Part shown: piece after piece, positions 1-11,235 of the stretch
Numbering within the stretch: the stretch's first letter is position 1
Layout of the letters: every line of letters starts with the position of its first letter
NCBI GenBank assembly: GCA_051453625.1
Contig: JBOZIK010000001.1
Location: 244,906,394-244,970,393, forward strand
Source: Welwitschia mirabilis
Taxonomy: Eukaryota > Gnetophyta > Gnetopsida > Welwitschiales
Reading direction: 5' to 3'
DNA: 64,000 bases
Made by a program: the position numbers and the translations under genes
The notes under the pieces: generated by a model
The model's database searches: none
Told to the model about the DNA's origin: nothing
Seen by the model: the letters and a program-made list of their open reading frames with translations, nothing else

Positions 1-1400
1 TAAAATACTTTGATGCTCTAAAGAAGGAATCCCCAAACCGCCTAAGGCTTTGGAATGACAACATGTGCTCCAGGCTACTCTATAAAAGACTTTACCACTT
101 GAGGTGTTTCTCCATAAAAAACCACGAATAATTTTATTGATAGAATCATAAGCTAAAGAAGAAGGAGCCATGAAGGAAGCATAATAAATAAGAATAGCAC
201 TAAGAATATGCTTGCAAATGATAAGTCTCCTAGCTAGTGATAAGGGCTTACCAGACCATTTGAGAATTTTTTTTTTAACTTTGTCAATCACCATCTGCCA
301 CATATTAGAGGGAGAATCTACAAGGACGATGAGAATTTCTAGAATTTTAAAACAATCGACAGGGGATAACCAACGAATATTAAAATGGTGGGACCAAGAT
401 GGCCTTTCATTGAAGGTAGAACGAATTGCATTGGTTTTATTCCAATTTATTGCAGAACTTGAAGCTTTACAGTAGATGTTTAAAGTATTAATAGTTGTCT
501 AAAAATTAGNNNNNNNNNNNNNNNNNNNNNNNNNNNNNNNNNNNNNNNNNNNNNNNNNNNNNNNNNNNNNNNNNNNNNATCATGAAGATTACCCGCAGAT
601 TGATAAGATTTAAGGAGAGCTCCAAGAGCATCAGCTGCTAGTATAAAAAGATAAAGAGCTAAAGGACAACCCTATCGAACTAAATGTTGAAGAGAAATAG
701 GATGAAAAAATATACTGTTAATGCAGATAACTGAGGTGATGTCGGAAAAAAGCATCTGAACATGATTTTCAAAGACTTCTCCTAATTGATGATGATGAAT
801 AATTCTGGTAAGAAAAGGCCAATTTAATCTGTCATAGGCTTTAGCGAAATCAAGCTTNNNNNNNNNNTTTTGAACAAAACCTGTTTGCTCTTTACTAATG
901 AGATTATGAAGAAATTTCTTGAGTTTATTGGCCATAGCCTTAGCAATAATTTTATAAATCACATTCAAAAGAATGATAGGTCTCCAATTATTGATATTAT
1001 GAGAATCCCCTGATGTAGGAAGGAGTTTAACTACTACTAAATTAAGATAAGTTCCAAGGGATTTATTGCTTAAAGCTTCCTTATACACTTTATAAGCATC
1101 AAAACCAATAATGTGCCAAAATTTGAAGAAGAATCACTTGGAAGGCCATCCAAACTTGGAGCTTTACCATCTTTGAGCTGATGAAGGGCAGAGAGGAATT
1201 CAGCTTGTTAGAGACATTGATCTTCTCCAAAAATATTTTGATTGAAAGGCTGAAGATTATTAAGATAAATATCAATAGCTGAATCATCAATTGAGGTAGT
1301 AGAGAAAACCTAGAAATAGTGATTATAAAAAACTTGAAGAATCTGATCTCTGGAAGTGTGGAGAGTTATTCCATCAGTTGCAATCAAGAAAACCCCATCC
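1..1400 (-). mobile_element. L1-type LINE, reverse transcriptase and 3' part (truncated by window edge)
   Basis: Reading the minus strand from 1400 to 1 gives the second ORF of a plant L1-type non-LTR retrotransposon. In order: a linker with GKAPSLDG near 1170; an RT block at 1088-672 with NWRPIILLNVIYKIIAKAMA, SKEQTGFVQ and FAKAYDRLNWPFL; the box RxGCPLALYLFIL at 690-640, where the expected Gln of RQGCPL is a TAG stop; then, after an N run at 510-578 that probably hides the YADD catalytic box, the C-terminal connection with LKWSGKPLSLARRL, GFLWRN and SKALGGLGIPSLE. The part from about 498 to 1 is one open frame of roughly 166 codons that continues past the window. A 10-N gap lies at 858-867. 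The endonuclease is not visible: similarity fades by about 1400, so the copy is probably 5'-truncated. It decays less than the other elements here. Confidence 0.93.
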
Positions 1401-1429
1401 CACTTACGCATATATATAATGAAATCACT

Positions 1430-3734
1430 AGGACCACCAACCATTCAACCTCACATACCATCCGTACTAACTTAGTACTCTCAGCTGGCTAGCTACACTA
1501 CAAGTACATTCACACCCAATAATTATCATAGACATAATACTAGTTCACATGGTTAAAGGATGAACATCATAGGCATAAAACAAGTTCATGTGGTGGGGTA
1601 ATGGGGTTATGCTCAGTTACTACATGGTTCGAATCACAAGTAAACATAGGTTGATGAGGTGGGATCATCCACCACATAAGGGATCCCACATATGGTTTTG
1701 GGGTTATGTGGGAATGTGTATTGAAATCCAACATGCTATGCCTCACCTCATATGTGTGCAAGTTATGGGAGGTCTAATAGTGACTTCTTAACACTCCTGA
1801 CTTTCAGTAGTTGTCCTACATAACCACTTATAACATCCATTATTCATAAAGCTAGAATTATTATCATCATTGCTTTCACTACATAACACTCTAGATAAGT
1901 TTGTCCCCTAACTAGATGCTATGGGCGTGTTTAGGGTGTAGCCTTCTTGTTACAAGAATAATTGCTAAAAAGAAGGGCAAGCTATACCAACACATGAATC
2001 CTAATACTAATATATGTCAACTAGTGGAGCAAGCAACCTGCATTATAACTCTAAGTGTGTGAGTAAACTGATAACCTCTTCATTCAGTATCAATGTGGAT
2101 CCTTCTCCCTTTATTTCCTACATAATGAATCTACTCTATAGATTATAGCTACTTTGGAGAATTAGAGCTGTAGCCTTAACCTAATGAATGAAGTAGACAC
2201 ATATCACTCTTACTCTTGAGCTGCTTATTTTCTTTTAGTGAGGTAAGTGGATATATTAAATACAAGTGATTATGGTTCTAGCTATGATAGGGTAAGAAAT
2301 TTTAATCCCAGAGATCTAGAGTAGCTAAGACTACCCACTAGATGGGGTTGTGCCAGTGCTAGTTCCTAGTGCTGGGAATAGTGAATGATGCTAGTAGGGG
2401 TTGAAGTATCAAGAGCAAAAAATGAGTTTGTGCTACATAATGCAGGCAACTCACTTTAGGACATAGAAATAATAGCTATAATTGGTGGTTCATATGTAGG
2501 TAGGCATGGATCTATAGGCTGTAGTCTATGGCTAGCAGGCAAACAAAAATAGCTGACCTTGAGTACTGTAAAACTAGTTGATTACTCTCAGCTACACTGT
2601 GTAGCTATAGGGGAGATACTATATGACCTAGTAATAGTAGCTAGTAGCTAGAAGCATATTACATAAGGGAAAATTATACATAATAGTCTTTAATCATGAG
2701 GGTTTACACCACATTATGAAAACGAGATATCATATATTGGTGTTATGAGATTAAGGAATCCCTTCCCTAGCTACATAGGCATACAAACTAGGGATGTGAA
2801 CCAACTTCTTGGCATGCCACTACATCGAAGTAAATCAAGAATGACATCCTTATGAGGATGTGTTTTGTTTGGGGGCCCCAACCCATAGTGGCACTCCCAT
2901 CTCATAAGTTAGACATGGAAATGTGACATTTGTACACTAATAGACCTAGTAATGTCTAAGGTGTACCAGACTTAATCATTAAAATGGGGGTTAAAGTTTG
3001 CTTCACCTAATCGATAGGAAGGAATCTAACCAATGTTGTACAAGGAACATGGTAATTATGACTATAAGGGCCCAGTTTTAATATCATTGCAACATTCCCT
3101 GATATTCTTCATCTCCTTTGTGTACTTGCCATTTAAGATTTAGAGGTCATAACACATCAAGCTAGAAGTCTAAGCACTTTGACACATTTCTTCATACTAA
3201 CTCAACAACGAATAGCTAGCCCAATATCAAATGTTGCTGATGCAATAGTTGATGTGCCAATCATACCTCATGTCCATATGTCATCATCTTTATAGAAACT
3301 AGTTACTAAATAACCACCTATTTTGCAACCCCTATAGCTGCCACTGCATTTGACTATAATACAACTTTGTATAGCTCTATGCCTAGCCTACCCCATTTAT
3401 TTGTAGACATAACCATAGATATTCAACTACTATACGAGATCCACACTTTGGCATCATATATTTTATAATGAGTAGATGCATGAATGGAAGAGTGATCCAT
3501 TATTTCCTCATGGTATATAAAGGATGCTGATATTTTTTCTGATAGTCCTTGCACTTACTTCTAGCTAGTCAGGGTTAAGATGCTAAGTAGTTATGACAAT
3601 GTATTTTGTTGGAAGTTCAACCACTCTATGTTAGGTGTCTATTAGATTGGATCCCTACATGATAAGTATCCTAACTTATAGCAAAGTGGGCTTGTGACTA
3701 TGTCGTGTATTACTCACTATGGTGGTGTTTCCTC
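1430..3734. other. Unassigned stretch, rich in CTA/TAG trinucleotides
   Basis: I find no recognisable coding similarity on either strand in these 2.3 kb. The text is unusually rich in CTA, TAG and AGCT-type words. The phrase tactctcagct followed by agctacact occurs near 1476 and again near 2575, suggesting an old repeat. Two opposing short open frames around 1567-1791 mirror each other and match nothing. The left part of the ABCG relic may fade into the upper end: the minus strand near 3500-3600 has a weak KVQ..SEKIS stretch reminiscent of the linker after the nucleotide-binding domain, but too degraded to claim. Confidence 0.4.
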
Positions 3735-4281
3735 AGTTTTCTCAGGACCATACAACATCAATGGAATTGTAACATATACCTCTAATCATGGAATACGGAA
3801 AACCTACTATAGAAAAGAACTACAATGCCAGAAATGATTTTCTAAAATAGACAGTGAAGCCACTTGAGTTTAGATAAAGATGATAAAAAAGATTAAAAAA
3901 ATCATTGCTCAGTTGATGCATGGACAAAACCATAGTCCTTTTGTCTATTGCCAAATTCTTGAGCATTTCTGTTATGAAGAATGCCATAGCACTATCAAGG
4001 CTAATTATGAGTTCCTCAAGAAAGAGAAGATGTGGATGAATGAGGATGTCAAGAGTGCTGTAGACCCTATTTTTCTCACCTGTACTGACACCTCTCATAT
4101 ACCAATTCCCAATATTATTTATTCTTGCAATCCTTCAGTACTGTTTATAATATTATATCTTTGATAATTGCTTGCTTCTTAGCTCTTGATAGGTTTTTTG
4201 GAAGTTTCAAATTCATGGAATATTGAATCATTTCCTTTACAGTTAAATTCCCAAGCAGGTTCACATCCTATGATACGCATG
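3735..4281 (-). pseudogene. ABCG (WBC-type) half-transporter, nucleotide-binding-domain exon, pseudogene
   Basis: ABCG half-transporters export lipids, cuticle precursors or hormones across the plasma membrane, using an N-terminal ATPase domain. The exon opens after a splice-acceptor-like TTTTCAG at 4282-4287 and reads LLGNLTVKEMIQYSMNLKLP, a close match to the Q-loop region of the plant ABCG11/12/15 group. A frameshift near 4120 leads into IGNWYMRGVSTGEKNRV, where the family has IGNWHLRGVSGGEKKRV. Then come HPHLLFLEEL (Walker B, normally LLFLDEP), SLDSAMAFF (D-loop), SMHQLSNDFFNLF (H-loop, normally SSIHQPSSEVFALF), GFTVYF and, past a stop, FFSIVGFP. The signature Gly is Thr, the Walker B Asp is Glu, the Q-loop Gln is TAG, and several stops interrupt it, so it cannot be active. 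The Walker A exon and membrane domain are not seen. The kept intron edge argues against a processed copy. Confidence 0.88.
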
Positions 4282-4289
4282 CTGAAAAT

Positions 4290-4780
4290 CTATAAGTGAG
4301 TTTTTTCTTTTGTCCATTTACAAGAATTCTTTCCATTTATGCAACATTCATTGCCAATCTCCCTATTTTAGTACAACTTTTATGTCCTTCAGAATAGAGG
4401 GGTTACTATTTATCTTCTATAGAGAAATCTCTAAACCCAATTATCTTTCCCTTCTAATTATGAGTCTAGAGGCATAATAACCCCCACATAAATAACCATT
4501 TGTTAATCGTAGTAAATGTTTTATCGATTTGAAGTAGTATTATATTAATTTAATTAATAACACATCACATTATTGAAGAAGTTTTATAGAGAGACAAAGG
4601 CCTGTTATGTTTCTACTTTCTTAAATTCATGTGTAAAGGCAAAAATGCTATCTTTATTTTTCTATATATATTACTTTTCTAAGTGAAACTTTGATTTCGC
4701 TCAATATTATACATCTCTATAGTTCAAATGCATTTGTTGCCTAGATATATAAAACTTATAATTAAAAAAAGAAAAACATT
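4290..4780. other. AT-rich spacer
   Basis: Probable former intron of the ABCG gene followed by plain AT-rich sequence. I see no coding similarity and no repeat structure. Confidence 0.4.
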
Positions 4781-4990
4781 GCAATGGGATGATGGTCCAA
4801 TTAGTGGATTACTTGAACTCTATTCTGAGGTTATGAATTTAAATCTTTAGATGACAATTACCATACTATAAGAACTTGGGTGTAATTAAATCATTTGGGT
4901 GGGAAATCATCATGGTTACACTTCTAAGGGGAGGAACAGTTAACAAAAGTTTTGAGTTAAACATCTCCTATAAAGTTAAAAAAAAAAAGA
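4781..4990 (+). repeat. Candidate tRNA-derived SINE
   Basis: The 210-bp unit begins gatggtccaattagtgg, which resembles an RNA polymerase III A box. About 40 bp later comes aggttatgaatttaaatc, which fits a decayed B box of the GGTTCGAATC type in the usual plant-SINE context ggtcatgagttcgaatctc. The body then runs without coding capacity to a tail of about 12 A at 4978-4989. Size, box spacing and A tail all fit a plant SINE on the plus strand. Flanking A-rich sequence makes a target-site duplication hard to judge. It could also be a tRNA relic with an accidental A run. No second full copy was found; 16900-17010 has a weaker similar B box. Confidence 0.55.
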
Positions 4991-4991
4991 T

Positions 4992-5737
4992 TAAAAATCT
5001 ATAAGACTTTTCTAATTTGAATAAGATCTTTAAGACATGGGCTAGAATATTTGCTCCTTATTTTAAATCTTCATTATGACAAATTCTATGCCTTACAAGA
5101 CTAGATCCATGGAAGCATGGAAGTAAGGAAGCATGTATCTACATGGATTTGGAATGGTGATGTAGTTTTGCAAATTTGAAAGGAATCACAAAGGAATCAT
5201 GTACTCAAAATGTAGGTTTTTTGTTGCTAGAGTGATCCCATTCCATGAATATTTATTTTCCAAAAGGAAAAATGATGACAATAAATCCATTTTAAATTAA
5301 GGATTACATATTTGAATTCAAAGTAAAGATGATTAGTTTACAAAGTATATGCAAAATGGGCGTCAATTAAATTCCACTTTAAAATAAAGCAAGAGAGAGT
5401 ACATGAGTTTATCATCTTCCTCTTATATTTTGCCTTAGTTGAGTAGAACTAGTAACATTCTTTCATTTCTTAGAGATTAAGGATCATTAGAGCATGCACT
5501 ATTACCTTTTTCCTTCCATCAATCATGCATTCAAAGCAGGCAAAGTAGTGCAGAATCTTGGAATTTAATTAAATAAGTAAAGATACAAAAACATAAATAA
5601 GTAGGTTTAAATCATACATCTCCTTAAGCATCCAAATAAATAATCAGTGTTTTATACATTACAACTAGATATAGATTAAAGCAAAAGTTTTAAATGATTT
5701 TACATGTTGGGTTTCCAAAATTCTACAATTCTACTCT
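4992..5737. other. AT-rich spacer
   Basis: Nothing recognised on either strand. It separates the candidate SINE from the end of the mTERF relic. Confidence 0.4.
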
Positions 5738-6362
5738 CTCTTTGATGTTTCTTTTTTCTTAGTAGTTTTATTGATGTACTTATCAAGAAACTCCTCCTCA
5801 ACTAAAGCACAGATGCTGGTGAGATATGAATCCTCAACTCAGAGTTAAATTCAAAATAAGCCTTCAATACTCTAAACCTTTATCCCATCCTTAAATCACA
5901 TCTAAAATTGAACACATAAGGATCTTTAACAAGAAAGTTACTAGAAAGATCCAAACTATTCTCCACAAAGCTAATAAAATTCTTGGTCTTCTCCATTAAA
6001 TAATTAATGCACAATAAGAGATTTCTTATGAAAATTTCTTTGGCCTAATCCTCCATGAAATTAACAGCTTCCAAATGCCCAATTATCCTATTTACTATTG
6101 CATTGATTCCTCATTGCATAACCATGTTTAGTGCACAAAAAGACTATTTACAACTCTCAAGAATGAAATTTCTTTTAAAAACTATAGATGGGATGAAATT
6201 TCTTAGTCTTCTTTAGTCAAAAGTTTAGGGTGAAGGCCTATGATTTCTGAAATATATTCTTTTTGAATTCCATTTTGTTGTAGAATATCCATTATGGGTT
6301 TCAATTTCTCTTCCATGTCCATTAACAGAATGCCAAGCAATAATCTGAGGATGCCAAGTGAC
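5738..6362 (-). pseudogene. mTERF-family protein, C-terminal repeats, pseudogene
   Basis: Plant mTERF proteins are helical-repeat nucleic-acid-binding proteins of mitochondria and chloroplasts, acting in organelle transcription, splicing and translation. Minus-strand translation from about 6345 gives EEKLKPIMDILQQNGIQKEY followed by IGLHPKLL, the mTERF repeat pattern of a LKP.VDFL..LG segment and a P-x-LL. After a few stops and frame changes come AKEIFIRNLLLCINYLMEKT, VENSLDLSSNFLVKDPYVF, RFRVLKAYFEFNSELRIH and ISPASV, matching the last repeats, where related proteins have PRYRVLKAL. The C-terminus EEEFLDKYINK sits in another frame near 5790. At least five stops and two frameshifts show it is dead. 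The N-terminal transit peptide and early repeats are absent or unrecognisable above 6362. It lies 1.5 kb from the ABCG relic, in the same orientation. Confidence 0.85.
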
Positions 6363-7115
6363 ATTCTTGAGAATGTGGAGAAGGCATGAAAAATAACATA
6401 CCTGTACTAAAAATCATCCTTTCTCTTTGATCATTTAATGGGAATATCATAGCCCACTAGTGGAGCTACTAAATATTTAAGCCTTTAAGACATAGGTGGG
6501 TAAATGCAAGTCAAAGCATTTCATATTGCCTTCATCTCTACAAGAGCAATGAAAAAATTAGACACTGGAAAATAAAGCAAGAGTCTTAATAAGGACAAAA
6601 TGATGTTATTGAAATAGATACATTTAGATCTGTGTAAGGGGTGTAATCCTGATATTCGATGGTACATTTGTGTGATTTGGCTTGGAGATAAGATTGTGAT
6701 TGCATGAAAATAACAAATGCATCTAGTTTTACAATGATACTATGAAAGCTATGAAACTACTACTTGCGAGTAGCATAACACAAGATAAAGCATGCTTCTA
6801 AATTTTCTCTAATGTAAAAAGCCTAAAGAATGTTACAAATAGATCTAAGGCAAGCCTAAGCATGACTATGCATTCAAAATAAAACTCACAAAGAGCCTCA
6901 AACTTTTCTTATTTTCTAGATGTTGAAGATGTGAATGGTTACTTTTATTTCAAAACTACACTTAACATATGTTTGCATCATAATAAAAGATAATCACAAT
7001 GTTATTCAAACCAATATACTATTAAATATAATGCATAAAAGAATTATAATAGATGCTTAATGGTGAAATAAATTTGACAAATGAAACCTTCATTTAATAC
7101 CTTATTTGAATCCTA
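6363..7115. other. AT-rich spacer, possible upstream mTERF remnant
   Basis: The first ~200 bp may be the decayed upstream part of the mTERF relic, since the minus strand has short open stretches without clear repeats. The rest is featureless AT-rich sequence. Confidence 0.35.
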
Positions 7116-7125
7116 CATTCATATG

Positions 7126-7170
<45 letters not shown>

Positions 7171-7441
7171 TATTATTTTTTTAATGAGATAGCAGGTAGG
7201 TAATTTTGGGGCATAGAAATGCCTAGTGGAGCTTGGGCTTATGGAATCTAAGCCATTTTTATTTTTCATCAATAGTAGATAGGTAATTTTGTACCACACA
7301 AATGCCCACTGGCACTTAGGCTTATGGAATCTATTTCGTTTGTATTCTCTGCCACTGTCAGGGTTTGAACTTTAGACCTTTGAGTCCATGTGTTTGTGAC
7401 GTTACCACTCTAGTAAGCAATCATTAACCATTCGTATGCAT
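7116..7441 (-). mobile_element. SINE with target-site duplication, duplicated body and trinucleotide tail
   Basis: Read on the minus strand from 7428 down, the head is tgcttactagagtggtaacg (A-box-like) followed by aaagttcaaaccctgac (B-box-like, consensus GGTTCGAACCC), then the body, then a tail of about 15 ATG units (CAT on the plus strand, 7126-7170). Target-site duplications flank it: CATTCATATGCAT at 7116-7128 and CATTCGTATGCAT at 7429-7441, 13 bp with one mismatch. The body is doubled: plus-strand segments at about 7192-7274 and 7275-7357 share gataggtaatttt, aatgcc and ttatggaatcta at a period of 83. A tail made of ATG units rather than poly-A is unusual. Open frames here, including a run of methionines, are by-products of the repeat. 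Confidence 0.82.
7126..7170 (+). repeat. (CAT)n microsatellite
   Basis: About 15 uninterrupted CAT units, followed by TATTATT and a T run. It forms the 3' tail of the minus-strand SINE. Confidence 0.97.
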
Positions 7442-9615
7442 TATTCAAGAAAGGAGATATCAAATGATTTCACTAAATTATAGCTATTTTTGTCCCTTAC
7501 ATAACGCAATAAATAAAGCAAAAACACACATTTCTCAAACCAATTTCAGTAGCTATATGTTAAGAGATCAAGCAAAGTAAATTATAACTTGTTAAAAATA
7601 AGTGGATATAGTTGCAATATATACTCTTAAAAGCCCTTGTGAATAAATATTAGCTTAGGGATGTTGGAAGTTGTACCACATAAGGAATTCAAGCTTGAAA
7701 AGCTAGTTGCTTTTCCGCATCATGCATTCAATATTGAAGCAATCAAAATAGATGTGAAAAAAGGATAATCTCACCATAGATGTAAAGTGAGAAACCATAA
7801 TTCAAATTGTTGACCATTGTTATACAGACTCCATTTTATATTTGGCAGTTTACCAATACTGGCTGTAGATGCGAGTCCTTTATTTTCTTAATTTTCATGC
7901 CATCATCAAGAGTGAGGAAGGAAAAGGTAAGCTTAATTATGATTCTATTATGAGATAAAAAAGAACATAGATTTCCCTATTCCTTAAAGGCAAATAAATG
8001 AACTAAAACATAAATCTAATGTCTCACTCTCTATGACCTAAGAAGATCCTATACATGATTATGTAAGTTAATATGGGTACATCAATTTATTTATGTTTCC
8101 ATACACACATCCATGTAAAAAAGACCTTGGAATGTCTACATAAAGGCATGCTAAAATATTCATTTTATCATCATTTTTTATGGTTTCTTTGAACCTTGGA
8201 AAATAATGCAAATTTCCTACGAATTCCNNNNNNNNNNTAACATTGGTATTGAAATTGAACAAGGGCCTTGTATTGGTAAAAGAACAATAAGAAGTATTTC
8301 ATATTACATGTTAAACATTAAGTGAGGTTAACAATTTTTTAATAGAATAGAGTAACTCCAAATTTAGTTCACACATAGTTTTGATATAAATTGTTTGTTG
8401 TTGACAAACTTTCTTTATATATCATAATCAAGGAAGTTAAGTCTTCGTGACGTATTCCATAATGGAACTAATCATTAAATTAAATTGAAGAGTGAAATAT
8501 ATCAAAAGTTTTTAAAAGAAAACCAATAGTTCTCATATTAAAAAAAAAATTTGTAGCATTGCAAGTTGATCATAATTCATAGGAATTAAAGTTAGTACAT
8601 TTCAAATTCTTAGTTGGCATGCTGCATTAGACCTTCTTTGGTTTAGAATTAAAATAGGTAAGATGTATTATTTGTTAGCTCACTGCAAAAAAGAAGTTGA
8701 CATTAGAAACTTGATTTTAGCTTCACTAGAGAACATAATTTTTGGTTGATGGTTTAAGATGAGATGTTTGATTTGCTAGCAGGATAAAGTCCTATAAAAA
8801 ATCAATGAGATTATGTCATGGTTTGTATCACATTACTACTCTTAATAACATAGAATGATTAAAAGCTCTTATTTAAATATTTGTGATATGAATATTTTTT
8901 CTATAACTACTTTAAATGACTTTTAGACATCAATTAATTACTATTTCTACCATAAAATGTTTGTGTAGGAAAAGATGAAATGATGTTGTTTCTAACCCCT
9001 ACTCATATTGCATTTTGTATTTCATCATCTTATACATTTGAACTCTGTGAGTATTGATGCTTGTTAATACTAGAGACTAGAGAATATATCAAGCCTTCTA
9101 GAGTCTATTTACTATTCAACTAAATTTCAGAGGCATAGGCTTCCACACACATAGGCTTTCCTTGTCTTCAAATTTAGAGAGTTCTAGCAATCCAAGTGGA
9201 ATGGTTTATTCCTAATTAAATGGCACACAATCAAATATTCTCCTTACTTTGTTTAAATCAAATTTCAAAAATTTGTAAGGAAATATAAGAACTTTCAAAG
9301 AACAAAATTTAAAATAATTTTGAATTCTAATTGCCCTCTTCAATTCTCCAAACCAGAATCCTATAATATTATAGGCATATCAAGATTTTCTAAAGTAACA
9401 AGACTATGTAAAAAATATGGGTAGTTTATGATCTTAAAGCATGATCTTATAATTTGAGAGAGAAAAGATTACAAATGTTCATAGGTATGTAGGAAGGGTG
9501 CCCTAACTATTATGGACATAAAAAAGAAAATCTTCACAAAGTTTGAATTTTTAAAATATGCAATAATATTTTAGAAAAAAATAAAAGAGCTTCTACAAGA
9601 AAAGTAAGCAAAGCT
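7442..9615. other. AT-rich spacer
   Basis: 2.2 kb with no coding similarity recognised. It includes a 10-N gap at 8228-8237 inside a short open frame that matches nothing. Confidence 0.4.
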
Positions 9616-10429
9616 TTAGATATCTAGGAAAACATGCAAATAGTAAAAGTATTTTAAAAGCTCTGATATTTGGATGACATTAAGTAACCTAGTAAACCTA
9701 GTTCCACAATCTTCTTCAAACTCATTGTTTCCCAAATCTTCTCCATCTAGATGAAGCATTATGATTATTATAACATTAACCAAATCAATACAATGATTTT
9801 TTCCCAAATCATCATTAATAAATTCCTCTTCTTAGGATTAACATTCCATCTGGTTAGAGAAGTTTGCCTATAGGAAGTTGTTTGTCTCTCTGCTAATTAA
9901 AGTGTGATACAAACAACCACTAACTTCTCTGCCCTATTAAGATTAAGATTGATTTTCTTAATATTGTGAATGAATGATAGGTAGACCAATTTCTTTCTAT
10001 AGCAAATGATGATGCAACCTATAAGATCAAGCAGGAATATCATAATTTGTATAAATATGATATGCAATCTATTAAATATTTCATTCATACCTAGGAGAAT
10101 ATCTGTATTGCTAAATATTATAGCCTAGGCAAATCATCTTCATACAAAGTCCATTAATCAATTGGGACTTCTTTTGCAAGTGTATCAATTTAAGCTATGC
10201 TTCCTTATTTTTCAAATGCCTTAGAGCTTCTTGCATCCATTCCTTTTTCATAAGCCAAACCTCTATAGATGGATATAATATTCTAATATATTCAAGAAAA
10301 CCTACCTTAACTTCTACATCATTACATGGCTTTGTAATATTTTTATCACTATGTACTAATGAATGCCATTCTATGTTGAGGACATATGCAGCCAATTTCA
10401 ATGGAGTATTAACTATATTCCACCTATTT

Positions 10430-11086
10430 AAAGTTATTAACTTCAAATCAACATAAAATTTTTTTTATCTCCACCATTGTCATCTCACATGTTTTATAAA
10501 TATCCCTTAGAGCTAGAGTATTAGTTTTAGCATGACAAATAAAANNNNNNNNNNNNNNNNNNNNNNNNNNNNNNNNNNNNNNNNNNNNNNNNNNNNNNNN
10601 NNNNNNNNNNNNNNNNNNNNNNNNNNNNNNNNNNNNNNNNNNNNNNNNNNNNNNNNNNNNNNNNNNNNNNNNNNNNNNNNNNNNNNNNNNNNNNNNNNNN
10701 NNNNNNNNNNNNNNNNNNNNNNNNNNNNNNNNNNNNNNNNNNNNNNNNNNNNNNNNNNNNNNNNNNNNNNNNNNNNNNNNNNNNNNNNNNNNNNNNNNNN
10801 NNNNNNNNNNNNNNNNNNNNNNNNNNNNNNNNNNNNNNNNNNNNNNNNNNNNNNNNNNNNNNNNNNNNNNNNNNNNNNNNNNNNNNNNNNNNNNNNNNNN
10901 NNNNNNNNNNNNNNNNNNNNNNNNNNNNNNNNNNNNNNTTTAAAGTTATTAACTTCAAATCAACATAAAAAATTTTTGCACAACCATCAAACTCAATCAC
11001 TCTATTTTTCATCTCCACCATCATCATCTCACATGTTTTATAAATCTCCCTTAGAGCTAGAGTATCAGTATTAGCATGACAAATAA
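10430..11086. repeat. 394-N gap with repeated flanks
   Basis: The hAT text at 10430-10544 reappears at 10939-11086 with small differences; the left copy lacks about 38 bases inside. I take this as unmerged contig ends, not a real duplication. Confidence 0.75.
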
Positions 11087-11235
11087 AATCAACACTTAAC
11101 TGTAGAATATTAATAATTCTCCTACAATGTGCAAAGATAAAGCTAAAATCATAAGTACATATGTAATTTATACCAAATGAAGATTGAGGTAAAAAACATG
11201 ATATCTTACTTTTATTTGAATCAACAAGTATCAAA

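Noticed and set aside
1590-1660. tRNA-like B box (ggttcgaatca) near 1625
   Set aside because: No A box at the right distance and no cloverleaf could be drawn. Possibly a SINE scrap, not callable.
1567-1791. Overlapping open frames on both strands (64 and 67 codons)
   Set aside because: Mirror frames with no similarity to any family; GC content slightly above the surroundings is enough to explain them.
3880-4164. 94-codon open frame on the plus strand
   Set aside because: It is the antisense shadow of the ABCG exon, which has clear family motifs on the minus strand.
7102-7299. Open frame with a run of methionines on the minus strand
   Set aside because: It is the translation of the (ATG)n tail of the SINE.
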